Origin: UBA1038 sp964481445
Lineage (GTDB): Bacteria > Bacillota > Clostridia > Christensenellales > Aristaeellaceae
Assembly (NCBI GenBank): GCA_964481445.1
Contig: CAYZTQ010000001.1
Span: 22,989-86,988 of the forward strand
DNA length: 64,000 bases
Direction: 5' to 3'
Part shown: positions 8,180-16,825 of the stretch, piece after piece
Position numbering within the stretch: the stretch's first letter is position 1
How the letters are laid out: every line of letters begins with the position of its first letter
Notes under the pieces: generated by a model
The model's database searches: none
Told to the model about the DNA's origin: nothing
What the model saw: the letters and a program-made list of their open reading frames with translations, nothing else
Program-made: the position numbers and the translations under genes

Positions 8180-9682
8180 ATGGATTTCAGCACTGAAAAA
8201 TTGTCCGGAAATAAGGTCAAGATTTCATTCAGCGTCGCGGCGGAAGATTTTGACGCCGCCATGCAGAAGGCGTATGTCAAGACGAGAGGCCGTGTGAACG
8301 TGCCCGGCTTTCGCAAGGGCAAGGCCCCGCGCAAGCTCATTGAAAGCATGTATGGCGAAGCCGTTTTTTACGACGACGCTCTGGATCTGATCTTTCCCGA
8401 CGCCTATCAGGAAGCCGTCACCAAGGGCGACCTCCATCCCGTTGACCGGCCCCAGCTGGATGTGCAGCAGATCGGCAGCGGCAAAGAACTGAAGTTTACA
8501 GTAGAAGTATTCGTCCTGCCCGATGTGACCCTCGGCGACTATAAGAAGCTGAAGGCCACCAAGCATGTGCACGATATTTCCGACGAGCAGATCGAGCACC
8601 GCATCGGCCATGACATCGAGAAGGCCACCACCGAGCAGGATGTGACGGACCGCGCCGCCAAGGCCGGCGACATCGTGAAGATCGACTACCTCGGCACCGT
8701 GGACGGCGTGCCCTTTGAGGGCGGCAAGGCCGAAGACCAGCGGCTGGAGCTGGGCAGCAACAGCTTTATCCCCGGTTTTGAGGATCAGGTGGCCGGCATG
8801 CAGATTGGCGAAGAGAAAGACCTGAACGTCACCTTCCCCGAGCAGTATCACGCCGAACAGCTGGCCGGCAAGGCCGCTGTGTTCCATGTCAGGCTGAACG
8901 GCATCATCGAGCGCGTGAAGCCCGAGCTGGATGACGAGTTCGCGGCCGATGTCTCGCCCTATACCACCTTTGCCGAGTACCGCGAGAGCATCGTCAAAGA
9001 GCTGACCGAGCAGCGCGACCGCAACGCCGAAACCATGCTGGAAAACGATTTGGTGCAGCAGGCGGTCGATCAGGCGGACTGTGATATCCCCGAGGCCATG
9101 ATTACCGACGAGCTGGAAAACACCTTCCGCAACTGGCGCATGCGCCTTGCCTATCAGGGCATCAGCGCGGAAGATTTCATGAAGTACACCGGCCAGAGCG
9201 AAGAGCAGATCCGTGAGATGATGAAGCCCGAGGCTGCCGCCAACGTGAAGACCCAGCTTGTACTGGATGCCATCGCCAAAGAAGAGAAGCTGGAGCCCTC
9301 GCAGGAAGCCATTGACCACGAGATCGAAGAGCATGCCAAACAGATGGGCCGCGAACTCGCCCAGTACAAGGAGAGCCTCAACGAGCGTCAGCTGGCCTAT
9401 TACAAGGATCTGGCCATCACCCGCATGGTGATCGACCTGCTGAAGACAAACGCCGAGGTCACGCTGCACGAGGGCCCCGCTCACGAGGATGAGCCCCTTG
9501 ACGTGGCTGATATCGTAGAGAAGGTGGAGGAAGCCCTGCCCGAGGAGGGCGAGGAAGCCCCCAAGAAAAAAGCCGGGAAGGCCGCTTCCGGGGAAGAAGA
9601 AGCCGAGCCCGCCAAAAAGGCGGCCAGGCCCCGCGCCAGGAAGACGGCCAAGGCTGAAGAGAAGCCGGAAGATCAGGAATAA
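8180..9682 (+). CDS. tig: Trigger factor (ribosome-associated chaperone and PPIase)
   Basis: The start is the ATG at 8180 behind a perfect GAGGAGG; the frame is open further 5' but not coding. 500 residues, against roughly 430 for most trigger factors. In order: the ribosome-binding domain with the signature GFRKGKAPRK (about 43-52), an FKBP-type PPIase domain (about 160-245, GDIVKIDYLGTVDGVPFEGG), a helical chaperone domain, and a C-terminal tail of about 60 residues made of mixed acidic and Lys/Arg/Ala-rich blocks (KKKAGKAA, KKAARPRARKTAK). The tail is outside the conserved fold and is probably disordered. Followed by clpP and clpX, the usual Firmicute order. Confidence 0.96.
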   Translation: MDFSTEKLSGNKVKISFSVAAEDFDAAMQKAYVKTRGRVNVPGFRKGKAPRKLIESMYGEAVFYDDALDLIFPDAYQEAVTKGDLHPVDRPQLDVQQIGSGKELKFTVEVFVLPDVTLGDYKKLKATKHVHDISDEQIEHRIGHDIEKATTEQDVTDRAAKAGDIVKIDYLGTVDGVPFEGGKAEDQRLELGSNSFIPGFEDQVAGMQIGEEKDLNVTFPEQYHAEQLAGKAAVFHVRLNGIIERVKPELDDEFAADVSPYTTFAEYRESIVKELTEQRDRNAETMLENDLVQQAVDQADCDIPEAMITDELENTFRNWRMRLAYQGISAEDFMKYTGQSEEQIREMMKPEAAANVKTQLVLDAIAKEEKLEPSQEAIDHEIEEHAKQMGRELAQYKESLNERQLAYYKDLAITRMVIDLLKTNAEVTLHEGPAHEDEPLDVADIVEKVEEALPEEGEEAPKKKAGKAASGEEEAEPAKKAARPRARKTAKAEEKPEDQE

Positions 9683-9712
9683 TCCTCCTGCCGGCAGACA
9701 GGAGACCATGGA

Positions 9713-10330
9713 ATGAACAATAAGAACTACCTGATACCCTATGTGATCGAGCGCAGCGGAAGCGGCGAGCGTTCCTACGACATATATTCCCGCCTGCTCA
9801 AGGACAGGATCATCTTCCTTTCCGGGGAGATTGAGGATGAGATGGCCAACGCCGTCGTCGCTCAGCTGCTGTTCCTTGAGATGGATAACCCGGACGCGGA
9901 TATTTCCCTGTACATCAACAGCCCCGGCGGCTCCGTCACCGCGGGCATGGCGATCTACGATACCATGCAGTATATCAAGGCGCCTGTCCGCACCGTATGC
10001 GTGGGCATGGCGGCCTCGATGGGCGCCTTCCTGCTGATGGCGGGCGAAAAGGGCAAGCGCATGGCGCTGCCCAACGCCGAGGTGATGATTCACCAGCCTT
10101 CGGGCGGCGCGCAGGGGCAGGCGACGGATGTGAGCATCCGCGCGGAGTGGCTGCTGCGCACCAAGAAGAAGATGAACCGCATGATGTCTGAAATGACCGG
10201 CCAGAGCATCGAAAAAGTGGCTGCGGACGCGGAGCGCGATTACTTCATGTCCGCCCAGGAAGCGCTGAAGTACGGTATTGTCGACCAGATTTATGACCCC
10301 CGCAAAAAGGATGAGGTGAAGGATGCCTAA
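9713..10330 (+). CDS. clpP: ATP-dependent Clp protease proteolytic subunit ClpP
   Basis: 205 residues. Serine peptidase that forms the tetradecameric chamber fed by ClpX. The triad is S102 (GMAASMGAFLL), H127 (EVMIHQPSGG) and D176 (AERDYFMS). The handle-region sequence INSPGGSVTAGMAIYDTMQ is typical. Its last 8 nt overlap the first codons of clpX, so the two are made in step. Confidence 0.98.
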   Translation: MNNKNYLIPYVIERSGSGERSYDIYSRLLKDRIIFLSGEIEDEMANAVVAQLLFLEMDNPDADISLYINSPGGSVTAGMAIYDTMQYIKAPVRTVCVGMAASMGAFLLMAGEKGKRMALPNAEVMIHQPSGGAQGQATDVSIRAEWLLRTKKKMNRMMSEMTGQSIEKVAADAERDYFMSAQEALKYGIVDQIYDPRKKDEVKDA

Positions 10331-11612
10331 GGGACCGGGAGATCTGCAAAGGTCGCATCATTGCAGCTTCTGCGGAAAATCGCAAAACCAGGTCGAGCGG
10401 CTGATTGAAGGCCCCGGCGTCTATATCTGCGATGAGTGCGTGGCGCTGTGCGCCGATGTTCTGAGTGACCTTCCCAAAGAAAGCAAAAAGCGCGGCGCGC
10501 CCGAAAAGCTGCTCAAACCGGCGCAGATCAAGGAAACGCTGGATCAATACGTTATCGGGCAGGAGCATGCCAAGCGCGCCCTGTGCGTGGCGGTGTACAA
10601 CCACTACAAGCGCATCCGCAGCAACGGCGACAAGAACGACGTCGAGCTTCAAAAATCAAACGTCCTGCTGGTCGGGCCCACGGGCTCGGGCAAAACCTAT
10701 CTGGCCCAGTCGCTGGCCCGCATCCTGCAGGTGCCCTTCGCCATCGCCGACGCGACCTCGCTGACCGAGGCCGGCTATGTGGGCGAGGATGTCGAAAACA
10801 TCCTGCTGCGCCTGATTCAGGCGGCCGACGGCGACATCAAGGCGGCCGAGCACGGCATCATTTACATCGACGAGGTGGATAAAATCGCCCGCAAGAGCGA
10901 GAATGTCTCCATCACGCGCGACGTGTCGGGCGAGGGCGTGCAGCAGGCGCTGCTGAAGATCGTGGAAGGCACGCTGGCCAATGTGCCGCCGCAGGGTGGC
11001 CGCAAGCACCCGCAAGCCGAGATGCTGCAGATCGACACCACCAACATTCTGTTCATCGTGGGCGGCGCCTTTGACGGGCTGGAAAGTATCATCGCCAGCC
11101 GCATGGGCGGCAGAACGCTCGGCTTCGGCGCCGAGCTGGAAAGCAAGGATGACCTGCGCCTTGGCCGCGTGCTGTCGAACCTGCGGCCGGAGGATCTGGT
11201 CAAGTTCGGCCTGATCCCCGAGCTGGTGGGCCGTCTGCCCGTGATGCTGACGCTGGATAACCTGGACGAAGAGGCCATGATCCGCATCCTGACCGAGCCG
11301 AAGAACGCGCTGGTCAAGCAGTACCAGCGGCTGTTTGAGCTGGACAAGGTGGATCTGCGCTTTACCGACGAAGCCCTGCAGGCTGTTGCCAAAGAGGCCA
11401 TCAGCCGCAAGACGGGCGCGCGCGGCCTGCGCTCCATCATCGAAAGAGCTCTGCTCGATACCATGTTCGAGATTCCGGGCGAAAGCGATATCAAAAGCTG
11501 CAAGGTGACGCGCGAAGTGATAACGGAGGGGGCGGCGCCGGAGCTGATACGCGAAGTGACGCGCGCAAGAAAACGCGCTTCCGTCACTGAGCCGGTTACG
11601 GACGCGTCCTGA
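10323..11612 (+). CDS. clpX: Clp protease ATP-binding subunit ClpX
   Basis: 429 residues. AAA+ unfoldase that delivers substrates to ClpP. Visible: the N-terminal C4 zinc finger (CSFCGK and CDECVALC), Walker A GPTGSGKT (about 119), the pore loop GYVGED, Walker B IIYIDEVDKI, and the C-terminal small domain with sensor 2 GARGLRSIIE. The start overlaps the end of clpP. Confidence 0.98.
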   Translation: MPKGPGDLQRSHHCSFCGKSQNQVERLIEGPGVYICDECVALCADVLSDLPKESKKRGAPEKLLKPAQIKETLDQYVIGQEHAKRALCVAVYNHYKRIRSNGDKNDVELQKSNVLLVGPTGSGKTYLAQSLARILQVPFAIADATSLTEAGYVGEDVENILLRLIQAADGDIKAAEHGIIYIDEVDKIARKSENVSITRDVSGEGVQQALLKIVEGTLANVPPQGGRKHPQAEMLQIDTTNILFIVGGAFDGLESIIASRMGGRTLGFGAELESKDDLRLGRVLSNLRPEDLVKFGLIPELVGRLPVMLTLDNLDEEAMIRILTEPKNALVKQYQRLFELDKVDLRFTDEALQAVAKEAISRKTGARGLRSIIERALLDTMFEIPGESDIKSCKVTREVITEGAAPELIREVTRARKRASVTEPVTDAS

Positions 11613-11648
11613 GCCGAAAGGCCGTTATCCGTATAGTTTATTTTCATG

Positions 11649-11684
11649 CCTCTTCCTGACAGCATTGGCGGGAAGAGGTCTTTT
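11649..11684 (+). terminator. Terminator after clpX
   Basis: Stem CCTCTTCC / GGAAGAGG (11649-11656 and 11671-11678) with a 14-nt loop, followed by TCTTTT. The large loop makes it moderate; some read-through into lon is possible. Confidence 0.6.
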
Positions 11685-11698
11685 GACAGGAGGGCCTT

Positions 11699-14047
11699 AT
11701 GGCGAAAACGAGGAGCGGGCAGGGCTTTGAAATTCTGCCGCTGATGCCGCTGCGGGGGATGATCCTCTTTCCCCACGCGACCATGGATCTGGATGTGGGG
11801 CGGGATCAGAGCATCAAGGCGGTGGAGCGGGCGATGGCGCAGGATCAGCGCATCTTCATCGTGGCGCAGAAAAATATCAACGTGGAAGACCCGGGCTTTG
11901 AGGATATGAACCCCGTTGGCACCATTGCCCGCATCAGGCAGGTGTTGCATATCACCGGCAGCATGCTGCGCGTGCTTGTGGAGGGCGTGCAGCGGGCGAA
12001 GCTTGAAAAAGTGGCCGTTTCGCAGGAAGCCTGGGTGGGTTGGGTCACGCCCATCGCCCCCATCGCGCCTGAGGAAATCACGCCCGAGCTTGCCGCTTCC
12101 GTGCGCGTGGCGCAGGATTATTTCAAGGAGTTTGCCGAGGCGAGCCAGCGGATCTCGCCGGAGGCGGAGCGTACCATCCGCGCCATCAAGAACCCCGATG
12201 AGCTGGTGGATGTGATCGCGGGCAACGCCATCAGCCGCACGGAAGAAAAGGAAACCCTGCTCAATATCCTCGGCACCGCGGAGCGGCTGGAAGCCCTTTC
12301 CATTTCCCTGATGAAAGAGGCGCGTTTCGCGGGGCTGGAGCGGATGGTGCAGTTGCGCATCCGCATGCAGATGGATAAAAACCAGAAGGATTACTATCTG
12401 CGCGAGCAGATGCGGGTGATTCAGGAAGAGCTGGGCGAAGATGAGGATGAGGACATCGACAGCTACCGTCAGCGCCTGGAAAAGACGCCGCTGAACGCGG
12501 AGGCCAGGGAGAAGGCGGAGAAAGAGATTGACCGCCTCAGCCGCATGCAGGCCGGCACGCCGGAGAGTACGGTCTCCGAAAACTATCTGGACTGGCTGCT
12601 TGACCTGCCCTGGGAAAAGTACACCACCGACAACCTGAAGCTTGACCGCGCCCGCCGGGTGCTCGACCGCGACCACTACGGCATGGAAAAGGTCAAAGAG
12701 CGCATCATCGATTTTCTGGCCGTGCTGGGGCTCCGGCAGCGCAGCGACAAAAACGCCGCCATGCGCGGCCCCGTGCTCTGCTTCGTGGGCCCTCCGGGCG
12801 TCGGCAAAACCTCCATCGTCAAGGCCGTGGCCAAGGCCATGGGCCGCGAGTTTGTGCAGATGTCGCTGGGCGGCGTGCGCGACGAGTCTGAGATTTTCGG
12901 CCACAGGCGCACCTATATCGGCGCCATGCCCGGCCATGTAATCAACGGGCTCAAGCGCGCCGGCAGCATGAACCCCGTCTTCCTCTTTGACGAGATCGAC
13001 AAGATGGGCAACGATTACCGCGGCGACCCCGCCAGCGCCATGCTGGAGGTGCTGGACGCCGAGCAGAACATGCACTTCCGCGACCATTATCTGGATGTGC
13101 CGATGGATCTGTCGCGCGTCATGTTTGTGACCACGGCCAACACGCGGGAGTCCATCCCCGCGCCGCTGCTGGACCGCATGGAGATCATCGAGGTACCCAG
13201 CTACACCGAAGAAGAGAAGCTGCAGATCGCCAAGCGGCACCTGATGAAAAAGCAGCTGATCGAAAACGGGCTGGACCCGAAAAAGGTTACCGTGACGCAG
13301 GACGCGCTGCGCTTTGTCATCGAAGGCTATACCAGAGAGGCGGGCGTGCGCACGCTGACCCGTATGCTGGCGACGCTGGCCCGCAAGGCGGCTGTGCATC
13401 TGCTCGACCAGAATACCGACAGCCTGCGCATCGACCGCAAAACCGCGGGCGCATATCTGGGCGCGGAGCGCTTTCTGCGCGACCCGCTGCAGCAAAAGCC
13501 GCTGGTCGGCACGGTCAACGGCCTTGCCTATACTGAGGTGGGCGGCGAAATGCTGCAGGTGGAGTGCGTCACCATGCCCGGCACCGGCAAGCTGACCCTG
13601 ACCGGCAGCCTGGGCGATGTGATGAAGGAATCTGCGCAGGCGGCCCTTTCCTGGGTGCGCGCCCACTGCAAAGACTACGGGCTTGCGGATGATTTTCATA
13701 CCAAGCTCGATATCCACATCCATGTGCCGGAGGGGGCTGTGCCCAAGGACGGCCCCTCCGCCGGCGTGACGATGGCGACTGCCTTGCTGTCTGCGGTGAC
13801 GGGGCGCAGGGTGCGCGCCGATGTCGCCATGACGGGAGAAATCACGCTGAACGGCCGCGTGCTGCCCATCGGCGGCGTGAAGGAAAAAACGCTGGCCGCC
13901 TACCGGGCGGGCGTCAAGCAGCTGATTCTGCCCCGTGAGAACAGCAAGGATTTCGGCGAGCTGCCGCCCTATATCCGGGAGCGCTTTGCCGTGACCTATG
14001 CCGATACCATCGAGCAGGTGACGGCGCTCGCCCTGCTGGAGGCGTAA
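11699..14047 (+). CDS. lon: ATP-dependent protease Lon (LonA)
   Basis: 782 residues, normal for LonA. In order: the Lon N-terminal substrate-binding domain (FEILPLMPLRGMILFPH...), a coiled-coil linker (about 230-300), the AAA+ domain with Walker A GPPGVGKTS (about 364) and Walker B VFLFDEIDKM, and the C-terminal S16 peptidase domain. That domain holds the catalytic Ser in PKDGPSAGVTMA (about 686) and Lys in GGVKEKTLAAYRAG (about 729). An AGGAGGG ribosome-binding site precedes the ATG. The stop codon shares a base with the engB start. Confidence 0.98.
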   Translation: MAKTRSGQGFEILPLMPLRGMILFPHATMDLDVGRDQSIKAVERAMAQDQRIFIVAQKNINVEDPGFEDMNPVGTIARIRQVLHITGSMLRVLVEGVQRAKLEKVAVSQEAWVGWVTPIAPIAPEEITPELAASVRVAQDYFKEFAEASQRISPEAERTIRAIKNPDELVDVIAGNAISRTEEKETLLNILGTAERLEALSISLMKEARFAGLERMVQLRIRMQMDKNQKDYYLREQMRVIQEELGEDEDEDIDSYRQRLEKTPLNAEAREKAEKEIDRLSRMQAGTPESTVSENYLDWLLDLPWEKYTTDNLKLDRARRVLDRDHYGMEKVKERIIDFLAVLGLRQRSDKNAAMRGPVLCFVGPPGVGKTSIVKAVAKAMGREFVQMSLGGVRDESEIFGHRRTYIGAMPGHVINGLKRAGSMNPVFLFDEIDKMGNDYRGDPASAMLEVLDAEQNMHFRDHYLDVPMDLSRVMFVTTANTRESIPAPLLDRMEIIEVPSYTEEEKLQIAKRHLMKKQLIENGLDPKKVTVTQDALRFVIEGYTREAGVRTLTRMLATLARKAAVHLLDQNTDSLRIDRKTAGAYLGAERFLRDPLQQKPLVGTVNGLAYTEVGGEMLQVECVTMPGTGKLTLTGSLGDVMKESAQAALSWVRAHCKDYGLADDFHTKLDIHIHVPEGAVPKDGPSAGVTMATALLSAVTGRRVRADVAMTGEITLNGRVLPIGGVKEKTLAAYRAGVKQLILPRENSKDFGELPPYIRERFAVTYADTIEQVTALALLEA

Positions 14048-14625
14048 TGGAGATCAAGAAAGCGTCTTTTGTCACCAGTCTGGCGGCCTATGGCAGCTTC
14101 CCCGGCAGGGGACTGCCACAGCTTGCCATGGCCGGGCGCAGCAACGTGGGCAAATCCACGCTGATCAACACCCTGTGCCGCAACGGCCGCCTGGCCAAGA
14201 CCTCCTCAACGCCTGGCAAGACCCGGCTGATCAACGTGTTCCTGCTCAACGAGGCCTTTCACCTGATCGACCTGCCCGGCTACGGCTACGCCAAGGTGGC
14301 AAGAGAAGAGAAGGAGCGCTGGGGCGAGCGGATGGGGAGCTATTTCAGCGGCAACGAGTTGCTGCGCGCGGTGGCGCTGCTGGTGGATATCCGCCACGCG
14401 CCCTCGCAGGACGATTTGCAGATGGCGACCTTTCTGCGCCAGTCGGGCATCCCCTTTATTACCGTGGCCACCAAGGCGGACAAGGTTTCAAAGGCGGCCC
14501 GCCAAAAGCAGCTGCTGCCCATCGCCATGGCGCTGCAGGTGCAGCCCTTTGACATCATCCCCTGGTCGTCCGAGACAGGGGAAGGGCGGGAGGCCCTGCT
14601 GGCCGCGCTGGACAAGTATCTGTAA
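14047..14625 (+). CDS. engB: Ribosome biogenesis GTPase EngB (YsxC/YihA)
   Basis: 192 residues. Small essential GTPase of 50S assembly. G1 is AGRSNVGKSTLIN, G3 is DLPGYGYAKV and G4 is TKADK. It starts at the last base of the lon stop (TAATG), the common lon-engB arrangement of Firmicutes, and is closed by a terminator. Confidence 0.97.
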   Translation: MEIKKASFVTSLAAYGSFPGRGLPQLAMAGRSNVGKSTLINTLCRNGRLAKTSSTPGKTRLINVFLLNEAFHLIDLPGYGYAKVAREEKERWGERMGSYFSGNELLRAVALLVDIRHAPSQDDLQMATFLRQSGIPFITVATKADKVSKAARQKQLLPIAMALQVQPFDIIPWSSETGEGREALLAALDKYL

Positions 14626-14654
14626 ACGAAAATATCAGCTCATGACCTTTCAGA

Positions 14655-14679
14655 GGAGCCGTTTGCCCGGTTCCTTTTT
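14655..14679 (+). terminator. Terminator of the lon-engB unit
   Basis: Stem GGAGCCG / CGGTTCC (one G-U pair), 6-nt loop, then five Ts. Confidence 0.75.
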
Positions 14680-14722
14680 GCTTGCGCCAAACTGCTGCGG
14701 TTTCGGGCGGCTCGCTTCTGTG

Positions 14723-14756
14723 TATACTAAGTGTACAGGAGTTAGTGTACGCTAAC
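14723..14756 (+). promoter_or_regulatory. sodA promoter -10 and downstream palindromic operator
   Basis: A -10-like TATACT (14723-14728) with no clear -35 is followed by GTTAGTGTACGCTAAC (14741-14756), a 16-bp palindrome with one mismatched pair. The palindrome would lie at or just after the transcription start, a repressor-like position. It does not match the PerR consensus. A related 9-mer, GTGTACGCT, lies in the leader of the stalked binding protein (minus strand, 59005-59013). Confidence 0.45.
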
Positions 14757-14807
14757 TTTGAAGCCGCTGTATTGAAGCGGCGAAACGGGTGAAAGGAAGG
14801 TAATATT

Positions 14808-15428
14808 ATGTATCAACAGATTCAGCTGCCTTACGCATATAACGCTCTGGAACCCCATATTGACGCGCTGACCATGGAGACCCATTACACCAAACACCAC
14901 GCCGCCTATACGAAAAACCTGAATGAGGCGGCGGAGAAGGCCGGCGTGGCCGACAAACCCATAGAAGAGCTGCTTTCCTCGCTGAATGAAGTGAAGGATG
15001 AGGCGCTGCGCAAAACCATCCGCAACAACGGCGGCGGCTATTACAACCACAACCTCTACTTCGGCACCATGGCGCCCGGCGCGGGCGGCAGACCCGAGGG
15101 GGAGCTGGCCGAGGCGATCGACAGACAGCTTGGAGGCTTCGAAAATCTGAAAAGCGAGCTTTCCCGTCTTGGCGCGGGGCAGTTCGGTTCCGGCTGGGTC
15201 TGGCTTTCCGCCAGGAAGGACGGCACGCTCGCGCTCAGCGCTACCCCGAATCAGGATAACCCCCTGATGGAAGGCAATGGCCTGACGCCCATCCTCGGCA
15301 TCGATGTGTGGGAGCACGCCTATTACCTGAAGTACAAGAACCTGCGCGGCGATTACATCAAGGCCTTCTTTGAGGTCATCGACTGGAAGGCCGTGGCGAA
15401 AAACTATGCCCGCGTCAAGCAAGGCTAA
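14808..15428 (+). CDS. sodA: Superoxide dismutase, Mn-type of the Fe/Mn family
   Basis: 206 residues. Converts superoxide to oxygen and hydrogen peroxide in the cytoplasm. Metal ligands are H26 (METHYTKHH), H81 (GGYYNHNLYF), D166 and H170 (DVWEHAYYLKYKN). The active-site glutamine Q149 lies in TPNQDNPLM, the position used by Mn enzymes such as E. coli SodA, so Mn is the favoured metal; this is inference from the motif. It has its own upstream operator-like palindrome and is followed by a strong terminator and the marR-suf operon. Confidence 0.96.
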   Translation: MYQQIQLPYAYNALEPHIDALTMETHYTKHHAAYTKNLNEAAEKAGVADKPIEELLSSLNEVKDEALRKTIRNNGGGYYNHNLYFGTMAPGAGGRPEGELAEAIDRQLGGFENLKSELSRLGAGQFGSGWVWLSARKDGTLALSATPNQDNPLMEGNGLTPILGIDVWEHAYYLKYKNLRGDYIKAFFEVIDWKAVAKNYARVKQG

Positions 15429-15443
15429 ACAGACCGAGTTGAG

Positions 15444-15480
15444 GCAGCCGGGCGGAGGAGGCTTCGCCCGGCTGCATTTT
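15444..15480 (+). terminator. Terminator of sodA
   Basis: Perfect 11-bp GC-rich stem GCAGCCGGGCG / CGCCCGGCTGC with a 10-nt loop and an ATTTT tail. Confidence 0.85.
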
Positions 15481-15508
15481 GCCCGTCAGCATCATTTAGT
15501 ATCTGAAG

Positions 15509-15541
15509 AATATTGATAATATTGTTTAGCTGCTATATAAT
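15509..15541 (+). promoter_or_regulatory. Promoter and likely MarR operator of the suf operon
   Basis: TTGATA (15513-15518), a 17-bp spacer and TATAAT (15536-15541) make a strong promoter. The imperfect palindrome AATATTGATAATATT (15509-15523) covers the -35, as expected for a MarR-type repressor acting on its own operon. Confidence 0.75.
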
Positions 15542-15559
15542 ATCGGAGGGGGTGAGAGG

Positions 15560-16093
15560 ATGAGCAGTCAGGAAGAACTGATCAGAAAACTGTACAGAAC
15601 CGTCAGCCTGGTGGGCTGTGAGTCGCGCCTTGCGCGCAGCTACGGCACGGCGCACGAACTGACCCCTTCGGATATGGATTTTTTAAAGTGTGTGGAGCGC
15701 AAGGCGGACGCCAAAGCGGGGGATATTTCGCTGTATCTGGGCGTCACCAACGGGGCAACCACGCAGTTGGCCGGAAAACTTGAGCAAAAGGGCTACATTG
15801 AGCCTTACCGGCAGGCAGGCAACCGCAAGGAAGTCTTTTACAGGCTGACCGACTCCGGCCGGGCGGCCTGCCGCGGCTTTGATGAGCATTACGAGAAGAT
15901 CAAGCGCGAAGTGGCGGCCTATCTGGGCAGGCTGGACGACGCGGCCCTGCTTCAGATAGACGGCCTGCTCGACGTCATGGCCGAGAACCTTGACGTCGGC
16001 GAATACTGCTCCGTCAGGCACGGAGAGAATCAGAGTGAAAGCCCGCTGTCAGCGGGAGGAAAGAAGTGCGAGAAATGTCGGAAACTTTACTGA
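15560..16093 (+). CDS. MarR-family regulator coupled to the suf operon
   Basis: 177 residues with a winged-helix MarR core (about 35-120; GDISLYLGVTNGATTQLAGKLEQKGYI is split over the helix-turn-helix, then RLTDSGR). After about residue 148 the protein carries an unusual tail with three cysteines: one in GEYCS and two in KKCEKC. The 3' end overlaps sufC by 28 nt, so it is cotranscribed with and coupled to sufCBDSU. Context suggests that it senses iron-sulphur or redox status, by analogy with IscR or SufR, which belong to other families. The tail might instead be a by-product of the overlap with the sufC ribosome-binding site. Confidence 0.85.
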   Translation: MSSQEELIRKLYRTVSLVGCESRLARSYGTAHELTPSDMDFLKCVERKADAKAGDISLYLGVTNGATTQLAGKLEQKGYIEPYRQAGNRKEVFYRLTDSGRAACRGFDEHYEKIKREVAAYLGRLDDAALLQIDGLLDVMAENLDVGEYCSVRHGENQSESPLSAGGKKCEKCRKLY

Positions 16094-16815
16094 GCATCAG
16101 AGACCTGCATGCTTCCGCTCAGGGGCAGAGCATATTAAACGGCATCAACCTGGACATCAAACCCGGTGAGGTGCATGTCATCATGGGGCCCAACGGCGCG
16201 GGCAAATCGACCCTGGCCAACGTCATTCTGGGCGACCCCCGCTACGAGGTGACGGGCGGCAGCATTCTGTTTGAGGGCATCGATATTACTGAGGAAAAGA
16301 CGGACGCGCGCGCCCGCCGCGGCATCTTTCTCTCGTTTCAGGCGCCGGAAGAAATCAGCGGCGTGTCGGTCGAGAGCTTTCTGCGCGCCGCCAAGAACGC
16401 GCACATGGGCGAGACGCAGAAACTCATCCCCTTCCGCCGCGCGCTGAAGGCCAAGATGGAGCAGCTGGGCATCCCCGAAAGCTACGCCTCCCGCTCGCTG
16501 AACGTGGGTTTTTCAGGCGGCGAAAAAAAGAAGAATGAGATTTTGCAGATGGAGATGCTGAACCCCAGGCTCGCCATTCTGGATGAGACCGACTCCGGCC
16601 TTGATATCGACGCGGTGCGCACCATCGCCCAGAGCATCGGCCGCTTTAGAACAGAAAAGAACGCTATCCTGATCATCACGCACATCACCCGCATCCTGCA
16701 GGATCTGCCGGTCGATCAGGTGCACATTCTCTCCCGCGGCCGCATCGTGCGCACCGAGGGAGCGGCCATCATTGAGGAGGTCAGCCGCAAGGGCTTTGCC
16801 TCCGTGCTTGCCTGA
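16066..16815 (+). CDS. sufC: Fe-S cluster assembly ATPase SufC
   Basis: 249 residues. ABC-type ATPase of the SufBCD scaffold. Walker A is GPNGAGKSTL, the signature is FSGGEKKKNE (typical of SufC) and Walker B is LAILDETDSGLD. The start used is GTG at 16066, 6 nt after GGAGG; an ATG at 16075 is in frame but sits 15 nt from that site. The start lies inside the end of the MarR gene. The ribosome-binding site is partly in a short CCCGCT/AGCGGG hairpin. Confidence 0.96.
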   Translation: MREMSETLLSIRDLHASAQGQSILNGINLDIKPGEVHVIMGPNGAGKSTLANVILGDPRYEVTGGSILFEGIDITEEKTDARARRGIFLSFQAPEEISGVSVESFLRAAKNAHMGETQKLIPFRRALKAKMEQLGIPESYASRSLNVGFSGGEKKKNEILQMEMLNPRLAILDETDSGLDIDAVRTIAQSIGRFRTEKNAILIITHITRILQDLPVDQVHILSRGRIVRTEGAAIIEEVSRKGFASVLA

Positions 16816-16825
16816 GGAGAAGACG

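Noticed and set aside
8225..10093. 622-residue minus-strand frame opposite tig and clpP
   Set aside because: Antisense shadow; His/Gly/Leu-rich with no family signature, while both sense genes are certain.
10862..13723. 953-residue minus-strand frame opposite clpX and lon
   Set aside because: Both sense genes have full catalytic motifs; the antisense product is Arg/His/Gln-rich and has no domain.
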